Positions 11,091-34,791 of a stretch of 64,000 nucleotides of DNA are shown here, piece after piece (position 1 is the first letter of the stretch; each line of letters opens with the position of its first letter). The DNA comes from Prochilodus magdalenae. Its lineage: Eukaryota; Chordata; Actinopteri; Characiformes; Prochilodontidae. The notes below the pieces were generated by a model. The model was not told the DNA's origin. It searched no databases and was given only the letters and a program-made list of their open reading frames with translations. The stretch is from NCBI GenBank assembly GCA_024036415.1, contig JAMWET010000016.1:70001-134000 (forward strand). Direction: 5' to 3'. Position numbers and translations under genes: made by a program.

Positions 11091-13873
11091 TCCCGGATGG
11101 AATGCAAATGTACAAAACCTGATGCTTGACGTCCTGAAACCTAAACCCGAACACAGCAATTAACCCTGCCAAGTAGTTGGCAAAGTCATCCCCAAACTTT
11201 GACCTCAGCTCCTCCCTAAAGGAGAAGTCGTCCTAGTCACTTCAGCCATCGAGAATCAGATCGAGAGATGCACCAAAAGTTCAGCCAGTTAAACAGAAAA
11301 AAACAGAAATTTAACCAGAAAAATGTTCAAATCAACAAGGCTTAAAGCTGCACCATGTAAGATTTGGGGATTTGGAGACCTCTCTGGCAGAAATGTGTAA
11401 CTGCAAGCAACATGCAGAAACACATTTTGTAATATTAATTGTGTTTTAGTTGCTTCTTTCTCGAAGTAGATAAACCTGATGATGGCGAGCGCATTGAAAG
11501 GGTATTCACAACAACTCGTGCCAAAGCGAAGGACGTGTCTTCAGAGACCGTAAGGGTATGACCTACTACTGAATCAGTAACGCTACTTCTTTCAATATTA
11601 GCAAACAAACCTGAAATAATGCAGCTCTAATTAACTTACTAGACAAGGTGTCCAAATCTAAAATCTCCAATAAGAGTTCTGAAGGGAGAAGTAACGTTAG
11701 AAAAGCTGATGGAACAGACTGCTCAGCACAGGTGAAGGACACCAGACACTGAAAAACATGACAACCTCCCGCTCAAAGTGAAGAACACAAGGAAAACCAG
11801 AAAAAAGGAAGGTCCTTGCAAGCAAGCAGACCCCATTCGTGGCCTTAGTTTTGTTTTTGGAGGATAGTGGGGAAGACTTGTGGATGGGTTGGCACTTCCT
11901 GTGGCCTATGTGCTGTGAAACCTTTATTTTATTAAGCTTATTTTATGTAACCTGTTTATATGTAGACTTTATTTAGACTCAGATTAACAGTCCTCTTTAA
12001 TAGTTTAAACGATCTTAACGCTGAGGCTTATGGAAACCTGGGTCCAGATCACTTTATCGTTTCTAGATCACCTGCAATGACACAGTTAAGACTGACACTG
12101 GAGATTCCAATTTTAGTGACAATCAGACCAATACCTTAAATACTGTCAATCAGGCAAGACATGTTTAGTGTCTGAAGCTGGCTTCTTCAGTTTGGGACCA
12201 TATTCTCATTTTTAACGGATATGGAGAGACGGCACAACTCCACTTTTTCTTTTTCCAATACTAGTAGAAATGGACATTCTGAGTGTTGGCTGATACAGAT
12301 GCCATATTTCTTGTTTTAGAAAAGACTAATATGCCTTATTCAATAAACAGTTTAACACATTTAAACAATGTTAATAGTCCAGTAAATGTAAACCATCTTC
12401 TTCAAGCTAATCCAGACACTACTATCTCAGAGGAAGAACTACACAGCTGACAATGTGAGGGTGGCTATTTCAAACTAGGTTTGTTTTGGAGTTGGACTGG
12501 ATTCATTCTTATATTGGAAAACGTCATAGAGCATCTGAAACGTCAATAAAGGCGATTTGAGATGACTTCAGTCGAAGCAGTTTGGGGCAAGTTTGGTGCA
12601 CAATGCTAATACTGTGCATATGCTTCCATCCCCTCCTAGCTAAATTAGCCTCACAGCTCCAAAATGAAGTCTTGGCTGACTGAGTTCACTTAAAGTAAGA
12701 AATCAACTGTGTGTGTTTAATTTCTTACACAACTTCCCCTTTAGGATTAGCAGATCATGCCACTGGAGGGCCTCAGTGCTCCATCTTTAGCTCTGTTAGG
12801 ACGGAAAGCAGAGGGCCGTATAGTAACTTTCCATTTACTATTCAGTCAGTTGTGGATCACGCAGTGCGTATGACACAGGTAAAGCTGGTCCTTCAGAAAA
12901 CGCAGTCTTACCGCTCTGAATGAAAGCTTCCTACTGAACGTGTAAACCAGCCTAAGAGTCTGATTACTGCAAAGAACAAGAATAGGAACCTAAGTAAGCA
13001 TGAGTCATGCTTTCCCAACCTCAAGTAGAGGAAGCAGAAAGGAAACCGAAAGAAATAGAATCAATCAAGAGTCAATAATGAAATGCTTCTCTCCACCATA
13101 TAAAGCACGTAGCTATCCATCGCTGTAGCCCAAAACATTCACCTTCCCACCCCTTCCTAAAATGCCCTGTTGAGTCATTCCTCTTCACTCTTGCATATCT
13201 TTTGTTTTTTACACAGTACGTGTGAAAATGCTCGAGGCTGGCCGAGGAAACGGTCTAAAACTACTTATCTGGGCTGCAAGTTCGTTTCTGATTGTAGAAA
13301 CACAATCGAACATCAGAATAAATACAAATTAACACACAAACAAACCAAACGTTTGGTTCCTTTTCACTTTTCATGATGAGAGAAAAAAAAAAAAAATCCA
13401 GCCGCCTCATACTAGTTACATCCTAGCTCGGTGACAGGTTGCATTGTCTTGCTGGAAGATCCCATCCGCCCCAACGAAGGCAATCAGCACGTATGGGTGT
13501 AATGTGATCTGCAAGGATGGATTCATACCCAAAATCGGTTGAAGATGTCTTCCACATGGATGCTGCTCAGAGAATGCCAAAAACGCAGGAAGTAGGAAGT
13601 GGTCATAATATTGTGAACTGGCTGTGTTTAAACACTTGGCTGTCCCTAGGAGTAGACTGATGATGATTTTGCCAACACGCGGTCATGAATAACCCACTGT
13701 TCTACGTATTTACTCTAATATCAGTGGCTTTGGTGTGCACAGATGTTCCCAGATAAATCATTTTAACCCGCTTTTCTAGCCGGCATATGACTTTTGTACA
13801 GTATTACATGAGTGAGAATTCTGGTGACTTCAGTTGCACCTTCCCTGGTCCCTCATCCTCTGTGCATTTGCCT
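10186..13873 (-). other. Probable KAT2A 3' UTR and downstream region
   Basis: Mostly unique, non-repetitive sequence without a credible reading frame. It holds a (TG)n run at 11018-11089 and an ISRE-like GGAAACCGAAAG at 13041-13052 on the plus strand. The extent of the 3' UTR is uncertain. Confidence 0.4.
11018..11089. repeat. (TG)n microsatellite
   Basis: TG run interrupted once by TATGTATATA. Confidence 0.97.
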
Positions 13874-26298
<12,425 letters not shown>

Positions 26299-26500
26299 AC
26301 CAGCACGGTGCTTCTCTGTCCAGGAGTCGGCGTGTTCAGCTCAGGTCGCTAGAAGATATCCGGACCAGCAACTGTTTATTTATATTTAGGGCTTTTTCAG
26401 GCCTCGCTGCCGCCTGTCTCCACGAGACACAATAGTCACATTGCGCATGCCCGGTACCCGGAGGTTTCTGGGTAATGTAGTCTAGAGCGCAGTTCCTAAT
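26299..26500 (-). promoter_or_regulatory. KAT2A promoter / 5' UTR region
   Basis: GC- and CpG-richer than its surroundings and directly upstream of the KAT2A start codon. On the minus strand 26466-26481 reads ACTACATTACCCAGAA, close to the ZNF143/THAP11 site. TTGCGCATGC at 26441-26450 resembles half of an NRF1 site. Both are typical of TATA-less housekeeping promoters. Confidence 0.6.
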
Positions 26501-29115
26501 GTCGATTATTGAAGAGAGGCTGCTTCAGCACTATCAGAGTATTTAGTTAAACAATAATGGCGTATTGGCCACCCATGAACCTGAATGACAGGTATGTGTT
26601 GGTACCATCCCTACTGCATAGGATTAACGTTTTACAGGCCCCATATATATTACATATATATGACAGTTTTCTGTATTTAATATGTATTTCTGTATTTAAT
26701 ATTTGTAAATTTCCCCACTGTGGGATCAATAAAGGATTATCTTATATATTTGATTATTTATTATTTATTTTTTTATTTCCCATGAGATCCACCTTTGGCA
26801 TACAGGTGGGCTGAAATACCAAAACAGTCTTAATTCCACATCCGTGTCAATATTATAACTACTCTTCACTGTTCCTGTATTCAGCAAGCTGTTTGTTTCA
26901 CTGTGTTTGAGACTGAGCTCAACATGTGTCTCTATTTTTTTCCTCCTTGTGTGTGATGCATAGGCCAATAGTGCTCCAAAGCCCCAGAATACAATCTGTT
27001 TACATTAACATGGTATGGACATGAACACTGGGCCAGCATTGGGATGGGAAAGTCAGCGGCAGTCGTAGGCTGTGGGTTAAGTGCACTGTGGATGGCAGAC
27101 AGCTCCCGACGCTCACCGATCTGGTGTGCTAACAGACTGAGAGGGGCACATCAAATGCTGGGGGGAAACCTAGATCCAGCTAAGGTCAGCCACCGGCAGC
27201 AGGGCAGAGGCAGAGGGTTAGGTGAACGGCAGGTACGGTGGATGGTGGTGAAAGGCGTGGCTAAGAGAAAGGCCATTGCTGCTGCCACTGTCTCCAGTAG
27301 CATGAGACTTGGTACATTGAGAGGTGAGGAGTCCTGATACACTCGGCATTGACATGGTCCTTCTAGGGGACAAGGGCAAGTGCCCCTCAGTGTTGTGCTG
27401 GCTGGGTCTGCATGTATGTGCCCCAGGGTCTTGGCTCAGGCTGGTAGGCTGTCGGGATGAGAGCTTTGAAAGAAGGGGGTGTATAGTGTCCTGGTTGCAC
27501 GGCTTTGTTCATGTACATGTGCCTTTACGCCTGGTTTCTGTTAAAAGAGCGGTTCTTGCGGCAGAATTATGATCTATGTAGATGAACTTTGTTCTAGTTG
27601 ACAGCTTTACATTGTGCTCTCTTAAGCAGTGTTGGCTGAAACATCCCATTTATAACTTCAGTGTGAGGGGGGTGGGGCTAAACTGCAAAATGCTGAATAG
27701 GCAGATGTCTAATGTATGTCTTTGTGATATTATCTATAGATGGTGTGGTGTAATTGGTGCATTTGAACAATTCAGTAGTGTTTAGATACGACATTAAGCT
27801 AAGGTAAGACATTTCATTAACCGGTCCTCATAGTTAGGTCTCCGTCCTCTTAGCCATTGCCGCAGTGGTGCCATCAGAAAGCGTTGCTCCGTTTATCCTG
27901 AGAACACACGCTGCAGTATACACACCTACTGGAGCTGCTGCGTTCAGCTCCTCCACTGGAAGGCAGTGTAGCGTTTTGTTTACGAGACACAGTGTATGAG
28001 TCAATAACTCTGAAGTGTTTTGTAAATGTAACATGTGCCTCGTTCCCAAAATACATGAAATTAAAACTAAGATGGAAAATATTGATGTGGATTTGAGAGA
28101 AGCAAACACCCTACAGGCTAGGCTTTCCTGGAACTGCTCCACCAAAGTGGGCTTAGTGACTGTAATATTTACTGTAAAAGGTTTAAATAATAATTCACTG
28201 AATATTTACACAGAGGGCCGCATGTACAGAATTACAATATAGAGTTGCATGCAAACGTTTGGAGGAAGGAACACACTGTAATGCACAATTACTGTTCATT
28301 TGCTGAATATTGAATACGATGGGGAAGAAATAAAACAATACATGCAGCTATAGCACATTTTTATTTACCTGATGATTTTTTTCCTCCTAATATATTCCAG
28401 TAAGAGATTGTGTATTAAATATGCAGACAGTCACATTTCCCACATTGGAATTAAATATGCTGTTTGTGTTGTTATCACTTTACGACCAAGTCCAAGATGA
28501 ATAAGCCCTGTTCTGATTGGCCACCTCGTTCAGAAAAGCACTCAGAGCTTTATTAAGAGTGAATGGAGCTAAACTGCTGTCGGCGGAATAAGGACATCTA
28601 TGTAAATTGGTCGGTTCCTGCGCCATCGTGAAGAATGACAATAAAATAAACAGGCTCTGTTTGCAGCGTAGTTCCACTGTATGAACCGTATGGACGGAGG
28701 AGTAAACGGTATGTATTAAAACTTTAAGAATGTTTACATGACTACTGGGGCAGTCGTGGGCTGGAGGTTAGGGAACCAGCCTTGTGACCGGAGGGTCGCC
28801 GGTTCGATTCCCTGAGCCTACAGTAACGACTGAGGTGCCCTTGAGCAAGGCACCTAACCCCTAACAGCTCCCCGGGCGCTGTGGATAGGGCTGCCCACCG
28901 CTCCGGGTAAGTGTGTTTGTGGTGTTTCATCTCACGGATGGGTTAAACGCAGAGACTAAATTTCCCCACTGTGGGATCAACAAGGGATTCAAATCTTAAA
29001 CATTACCACAAGCTCCTTTCTTTCAATTATGTGAGGGAAATTTGTTTTTCTGTGATATGGCCCCTTTTAAAGTCCTGATCAGTTAATAACCAGCACAAAA
29101 TAACCACAAAGACTT
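26501..29115. other. KAT2A-RAB5C intergenic region
   Basis: No gene supported. It contains a LINE/SINE 3' tail at about 26706-26751 (TTTCCCCACTGTGGGATCAA) and a SINE at 28748-28996. No alpha-crystallin-like frame is visible, so I see no HSPB9 homolog at the mammalian position. Confidence 0.6.
28748..28996 (+). mobile_element. tRNA-derived SINE, family 2, copy 1
   Basis: The head has tRNA-like A box (GTGGGCTGGAGGTTAGGG) and B box (GGTTCGATTCCC), then a unique body. The 3' end is TTTCCCCACTGTGGGATCAA followed by CAAGGGATT. A second copy is at 33889-34165. Not a functional tRNA gene: no cloverleaf is completed. Confidence 0.8.
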
Positions 29116-29138
29116 CCAGCAAAATACCTTCCCCTTTG

Positions 29139-29144
29139 TTTATT
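29139..29144 (-). terminator. Probable RAB5C polyadenylation signal
   Basis: AATAAA on the minus strand, about 1.5 kb after the RAB5C stop, followed by a T/GT-rich stretch (TCTTTGTGGTTATTTTGTGC) as expected past a cleavage site. The implied 3' UTR includes a T-rich segment (plus-strand A runs at 29309-29470). Confidence 0.6.
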
Positions 29145-30666
29145 GATAAAATTACAAGTACAAGATATTTTGTTGTTCTTCTCTTTGTTGTGTCCCCCTA
29201 ACTACTGAATTCCACAATTGCTTTTGTCCAGACCCTGTTCAACTGGGCCTGGGCAGTCTCTCTCATTTGTTGTGCTAATTCACAATAGATGGAGAAAATG
29301 TTGGTTCCAAAAAAAAAACAAAACAAAAAAAAAAAAAAGACAACAGAAAAACCCTTTTAAGAAAAAGAAAAAAAGAACCAATCCTAAAAAGAAAAACAGG
29401 ACAATAGACAGAGTGTGCACTCAGAGAGACCTTCATTACAAAAATCACAGAAGAAAAAAAAAACAAAAAACAATCATCTTCACAAACAGTAAGAATAAAG
29501 GACGAGTGATCCGTTTCTGGGAAGGTTCGGTATTGAGAATGGCTAGTGATTGGGTATACGTTCGCAGAAGAAATGGAAGAAAAATACAGAGTACAAATAC
29601 AGTGGCATGGTTACCTTTTCCAATACACGAGTCGTGATTTTGGTCAGAGGAGGCGAATCTTGTCTTGCATCATCAATGGGTGAGTTTTTAAACGCGAGGT
29701 TTGCTGACTGAATGTTCCAAAAACGTCTCATTTCATTAATGCTAAAAGACACTGGTGTTACGACGTCCGTTAATGCGTCACGCGTATACAGTCTGATATC
29801 CCACACGTAAAATGACTCGGGAGGGGGACTAGCCTATGAAATCATATTTGTTATTCATTAGTTCTGGAGTAGTGGTAGTCATAAGAATAATTACAATAAT
29901 AACAACAATAGTAATAACCAAGAATAATACAGAATCTACAGAATTGCTGAGCATGAAGGGAAAACACAGCCTCTCATGTCCCCTCTTTCTCCACTCCCTT
30001 CTTCCTCTTGTTGGACGCAGAGGCCCAAGAAACAAAGTGGCAGGAAGTCTGAGGAGCAGAAGACTGAGAAGAACTCTATACTCTAGGTCCTGCGAGTTTT
30101 ACCCAGAGAGAGATCATCTGAGTTCAAGCAGTGAAGATTAGAGACTGAACTCACAGGGGATCGAGGGAATGAGGAAACTAAGCGGAAGAAAGTTTGTTTT
30201 CCCTCCAGCAGCAGTTTTGATTTTCTTGCATGAATACAGACTAGGACAGAACAGAACTTTACAGCTCTGCTGAAGAGCGATAGAATTGATCGCTGCTTTC
30301 CCTCCTTGTTCCCCAAAAAGGCAGGTCTTTAGATTTTTCTGTGTATTGGTGGGGGGGCGGAACTGTTTACCATTTACAGCAATGCCGGTGCACTGATTCT
30401 TGAACACAGGTGTTATGGAGGAGTCTGTCTATCGGTTGGAGGGGTAATTGGTCAAGATATTTACAAGTGGTTATGAATATCAATGGCCCCTTTGGTCAGT
30501 TCAGTAGTAGAATCTGCTGGGCTGCTGATGTACATCGCAGTCTAACTGACTAGGTTTTCCAGTTAGGCTGTGAATAGACATAACTGTCGGACTATGAGTT
30601 GGTACTGTGTTGATAATGTGTCTGCGTTGATCCTCGGCCGTATTTGACAGTTGACTGGTCGGATGC

Positions 30667-33566
30667 TTAGTTCCCGCCTCCACAGCACTGGCCGGATCTG
30701 CCCTGAGGTGTCGCCTCCTGCAAGTCAACTCCACCTCTAGCTCGACCACCGGGCCCTGTCCCACCCTGCGGCTCGTTCTTCGGAAGCTTCTTGGCTACAC
30801 AGAAACGATATGTTACAGCGCTGAGTAAAGGAGTGGAACATAACATGTCAATAATTAGAATGGAGCAATTAGGGCCCACAGTTTTCAGGTTACCCCAAAG
30901 GTGAAAAGATGGATTAGGTGTCTAAAGTTTGCTTCCTGGAGGTACAAGTCTAATGCAGCTAACAAATAATGGAAGTTTATACACAACTAGCATGGTGCAA
31001 AGGGCTCACAACTGGGGAAAGAAAACAAGGCACGCTGCACTAAGCTCTTTGACACTGTACTGTAATTTTGGATTGCATCTTTTGACTGCACATCCCACCA
31101 TCGCTAAGCAGCAACAGCACCTTAACTGTAAGGCTACATTCACACAGCAGGCAGAAGTGACCACATCTGATCTTTTTCTTCATATGAGACGCAGATGTTT
31201 CAAATATAAACAGCATTTACGTTTACATTTATGGCATTTAGCTGACACTCTTATCCAGAGCGACTCGATTAGGCTAATAGGTTAATAATATTACAGGTAG
31301 GCCAATGTTGTCCCGAGGACTCTTATCCATGTAGCACAGCATAGTCACCCATAATGGGATTCGAACCCCACATGTGGTGGTGGCACCCTGGCGGGCAGTG
31401 GTGTTATCCATAGAGCTACATCAACCACAACAGCAAAGAGCACCAAAGGACCACGTCATGTTGTGATGAAATTCATAGCTGTTTGATATTCAGCAATGCA
31501 ACTCAATCTGAAAAGTCAAATTAAAGTTGGTGCAACTTCCATTTTATAATTTCATGCTGTTGTAACGGTCACGTTAAGGCAGGTGCAGTGCGCATGTGCA
31601 CGGTGGAGAGCCAGAGCGAATAATGGAGAGTGTGGAGGAAAGCGCGGGAGAGAATGTGCGTGTGGTGAACTGTAGTAGGTTGTAGCCTGGGTTCTCCATC
31701 TGGTGTATTCTGGGAACTTGTGACGAGTGAAGTCTCGGTGCTCTCACTGTTCATTAAACCGGCTCCGAAACCCCTTCACGACGTGTTCCCTGCGTGTCTC
31801 TTCATGGAAGCTAAGTGTCCACCTCTCTACGAGAGCCCCCACCTAACACCATACCTCCATTTGTTACACTGTCAAGACCACAAAAGTTTGAGGTGATCTT
31901 TTATTAAAACAAGGTAATTATCACAACTGCTTTACGTCTGAAAAGATTTCACAAAGAAATGGCTGAAAGCAGTCATAGGAATATGAGGTTGCAGTATCAA
32001 AAGATACGTTAATAGCCTGCAAGCAAATGCAAACTGAAGAAATGGCTGTGGTCGAATAACCCAGTCCCATAGCAATGAGCTCAAACGTGTTCTGGACAAT
32101 AAGCCCAGTTGTCAGCCATTGCAATTTCACGATTGCTCCTGTGATGCCGATGAAGATGAAACTGAAACCTCCAGTAGCAGACCTGCATCCACTGGCAGCC
32201 ATGACACTTTACCTCTATATGAGCATACCATATGAAGCACTGTGTGTTTGGGCATGCAGATCAATGTATGGTGACCTGTTCAAATGAATGTTGGATGTTA
32301 AAGCCCAGATTTCTGTCAGGAATTTCAAATTTGGGCCACTTTTGCCAGCTGTGGCCTGAAACACCTGCACTACCCGGCTATCGTTTTGAAATGTTCAGTC
32401 AGAAAGCCACCTCCACCACATCCTTTTAGAAAGATTTCCATTATTGACTTGTGGTAGTAAAAGCAGGAAAAACTGGTTCAAAAGGCTGATTTTTGTTTAT
32501 GCTGTGCAAAGTTTGATCTGTGTAATCAGTTTATAGAGAAGACTATTCAGCAACTGCCTGCTACTGAAGAAGAAACGCACATAGCTACTTAACCACATCA
32601 GGTCGACCTTCTCTGAGCCCGAGGCTTCTAAAGTGCTCTGCATAAAAGAAAAGGATGTCCTCCGTCCTTGAGAAACATGACCCTCCACCCCTCAAAATTA
32701 CCACACTGAATGGTTAGGACTTTCTAAAACTGCACCACACATCTATAAAAATGATGACAAAATTCAGGCTTCAGGATGCCTGCTTCTACTGTTCATAGCT
32801 ATGTGATCTGTGTAGGTAACAGTTTGTAATGCAGTGTTACAAACCACATAAGCAAAGCTATTTAAGTTGATGTGGTTTGAGCCTGTGAGTGATGAGAAAA
32901 GACATGCTGTCTGTGCAAGGCACACAGCTACAGGCTTCCATTACCCGTTAGCTGCATGAATTAAAGAAGCAAAACTTTTATCAAGCATTTGAACCATTAT
33001 ATTTAGTGCATTTTATTTTTTTTGTCGGCCAAACTATCTGTTAAGCCTTTGCTCTGCACACTGCTTACCGATGGCCATGAAGATCTCGTTGACATTCATG
33101 GCAGTCTTGGCGGATGTCTCCATGAACAGCAGACTATTGTCATCTGCGTATGCCTGTGCTTCCTGGGAAAATGTGTGTAGAAGTTATAAACACTTAAGTA
33201 TAATTGCTCCAGGCACTTTCTTGCCTGCCTCTCTGTTTCTCAGTAAAACACACAAACACACATACCTGGAAGTCAACAGCTCGTTTGTTGGCAAGGTCAG
33301 CCTTGTTCCCAGCCAGAGCAATGACGATGTTGGGGCTGGCCTGTCTCTGCAGTTCCTTTACCCAGTTCTTCGCTCGAGTGAAAGTGTCCTGGAATGAAAC
33401 GATTAGAATGATTGAATAATCAATTGATTAAATAAATGGATGAAATAAATAAATAAATAATAAAATAAATAAATAACCCAATAATATATTTTTTTAATTA
33501 CAAAATTATTGTGGTCCCAACCGTATGTGCATGTGTGTGTATATATATATATATATAAAAAATATG

Positions 33567-33597
<31 letters not shown>

Positions 33598-34755
33598 TTG
33601 TTTTGGATATTTCAATGTTTCAGGTAATATAAAAACTATTTTAGCGCAAAAATGATCCAAATATACAGAGACAATGGGATTCCTAACAACTGTGTAAGAC
33701 CTGGGAGACAACCAAAACTGTTCAAATCAGGTAAACAGCACCTGAAGCTTCCATTTCCATAAAGGCCGTCTAAATGGAGTCCAAGCCTCAGCAGCACTGA
33801 ATGCGTTTGGGGTTTGTTGGATTACAAGAAGCAGAAAACGCTACCAGCGTCTGAGACTGAACTTTGGAGGTGCGGAAAAAATATCCCTGCGTGGGCTGGA
33901 GGTTGGGGAACCAGCCTTGTGACCGGAGGGTCGCCGGTTTGATTCCCTGAACTAACAGTAAAGACTGAGGTGCCCTTGAGCAAGGCACCTAACCCCTAAC
34001 TGCTCCCCGGGCGCCATGGATAGGGCTGCACACCGCTCCGAGTAAGTGTGCTCACTGCCCCCTAGTGTGTTCACTAGTGAGTGTGTATGTGGGTGTTTCA
34101 CTTCACGGATGGGTTAAATGCGGAGACTAAATTTCCCCACAGTGGGATCAACAAGGGATTAAATTAAATCAAAACTGAAGCTGTAATAGAGGCAAAGAGT
34201 GGACACGCTAAATATACTTGCACTTCATATAAATCCAAGTTCTCTAAACAGTACTGTGTCTATATGTACAGTAAACAGTACTGTATCTAATCTATAAAAT
34301 GTTTACCGCAGTAAATACAGTTCAACTTTTAGACTAAGAACTGCGTAAAAATTACAATCAATACATAGACATCCCAAATGCCTCATATTTCAAACAGTGA
34401 TCAAATCTCCATTACAAAGTGCCAGTACACAGTCATGCATTCCATTATTAACTGAATTCATGACATTCTGTTTTGAAGACTGTAGTGGAACTAAGTGATC
34501 ACACTGAAGCTGCAGAAGAAGGTTAACAGCTGCTGTTCCAGTGACTGTGCTACTGGTAATGGCAGCAGGAAATGTGAGTAAGTGTTGAGGATTGCTTCTG
34601 TTCTCTGGGCAAAGGTCTGTCTTCACCAGGGTGAGTAATCAGCCTTAGAAATCAGTCAGCTGAATGGTTACTACTCACACCATTCCGCTGAACACAAGGT
34701 TACAAACCAAGAGTTGGTCAAATCTGTGCGTGAGTGTGTGTCTGTCTGCCTGTGC

Positions 34756-34791
<36 letters not shown>

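Noticed and set aside
28748..28996. tRNA gene at a GGTTCGATTCC B box
   Set aside because: The tRNA-like head belongs to a repeated SINE with a non-tRNA body and LINE-like tail; no complete cloverleaf.
29218..29637. 139-codon Lys-rich plus-strand frame
   Set aside because: Caused by A-rich tracts in the probable RAB5C 3' UTR.
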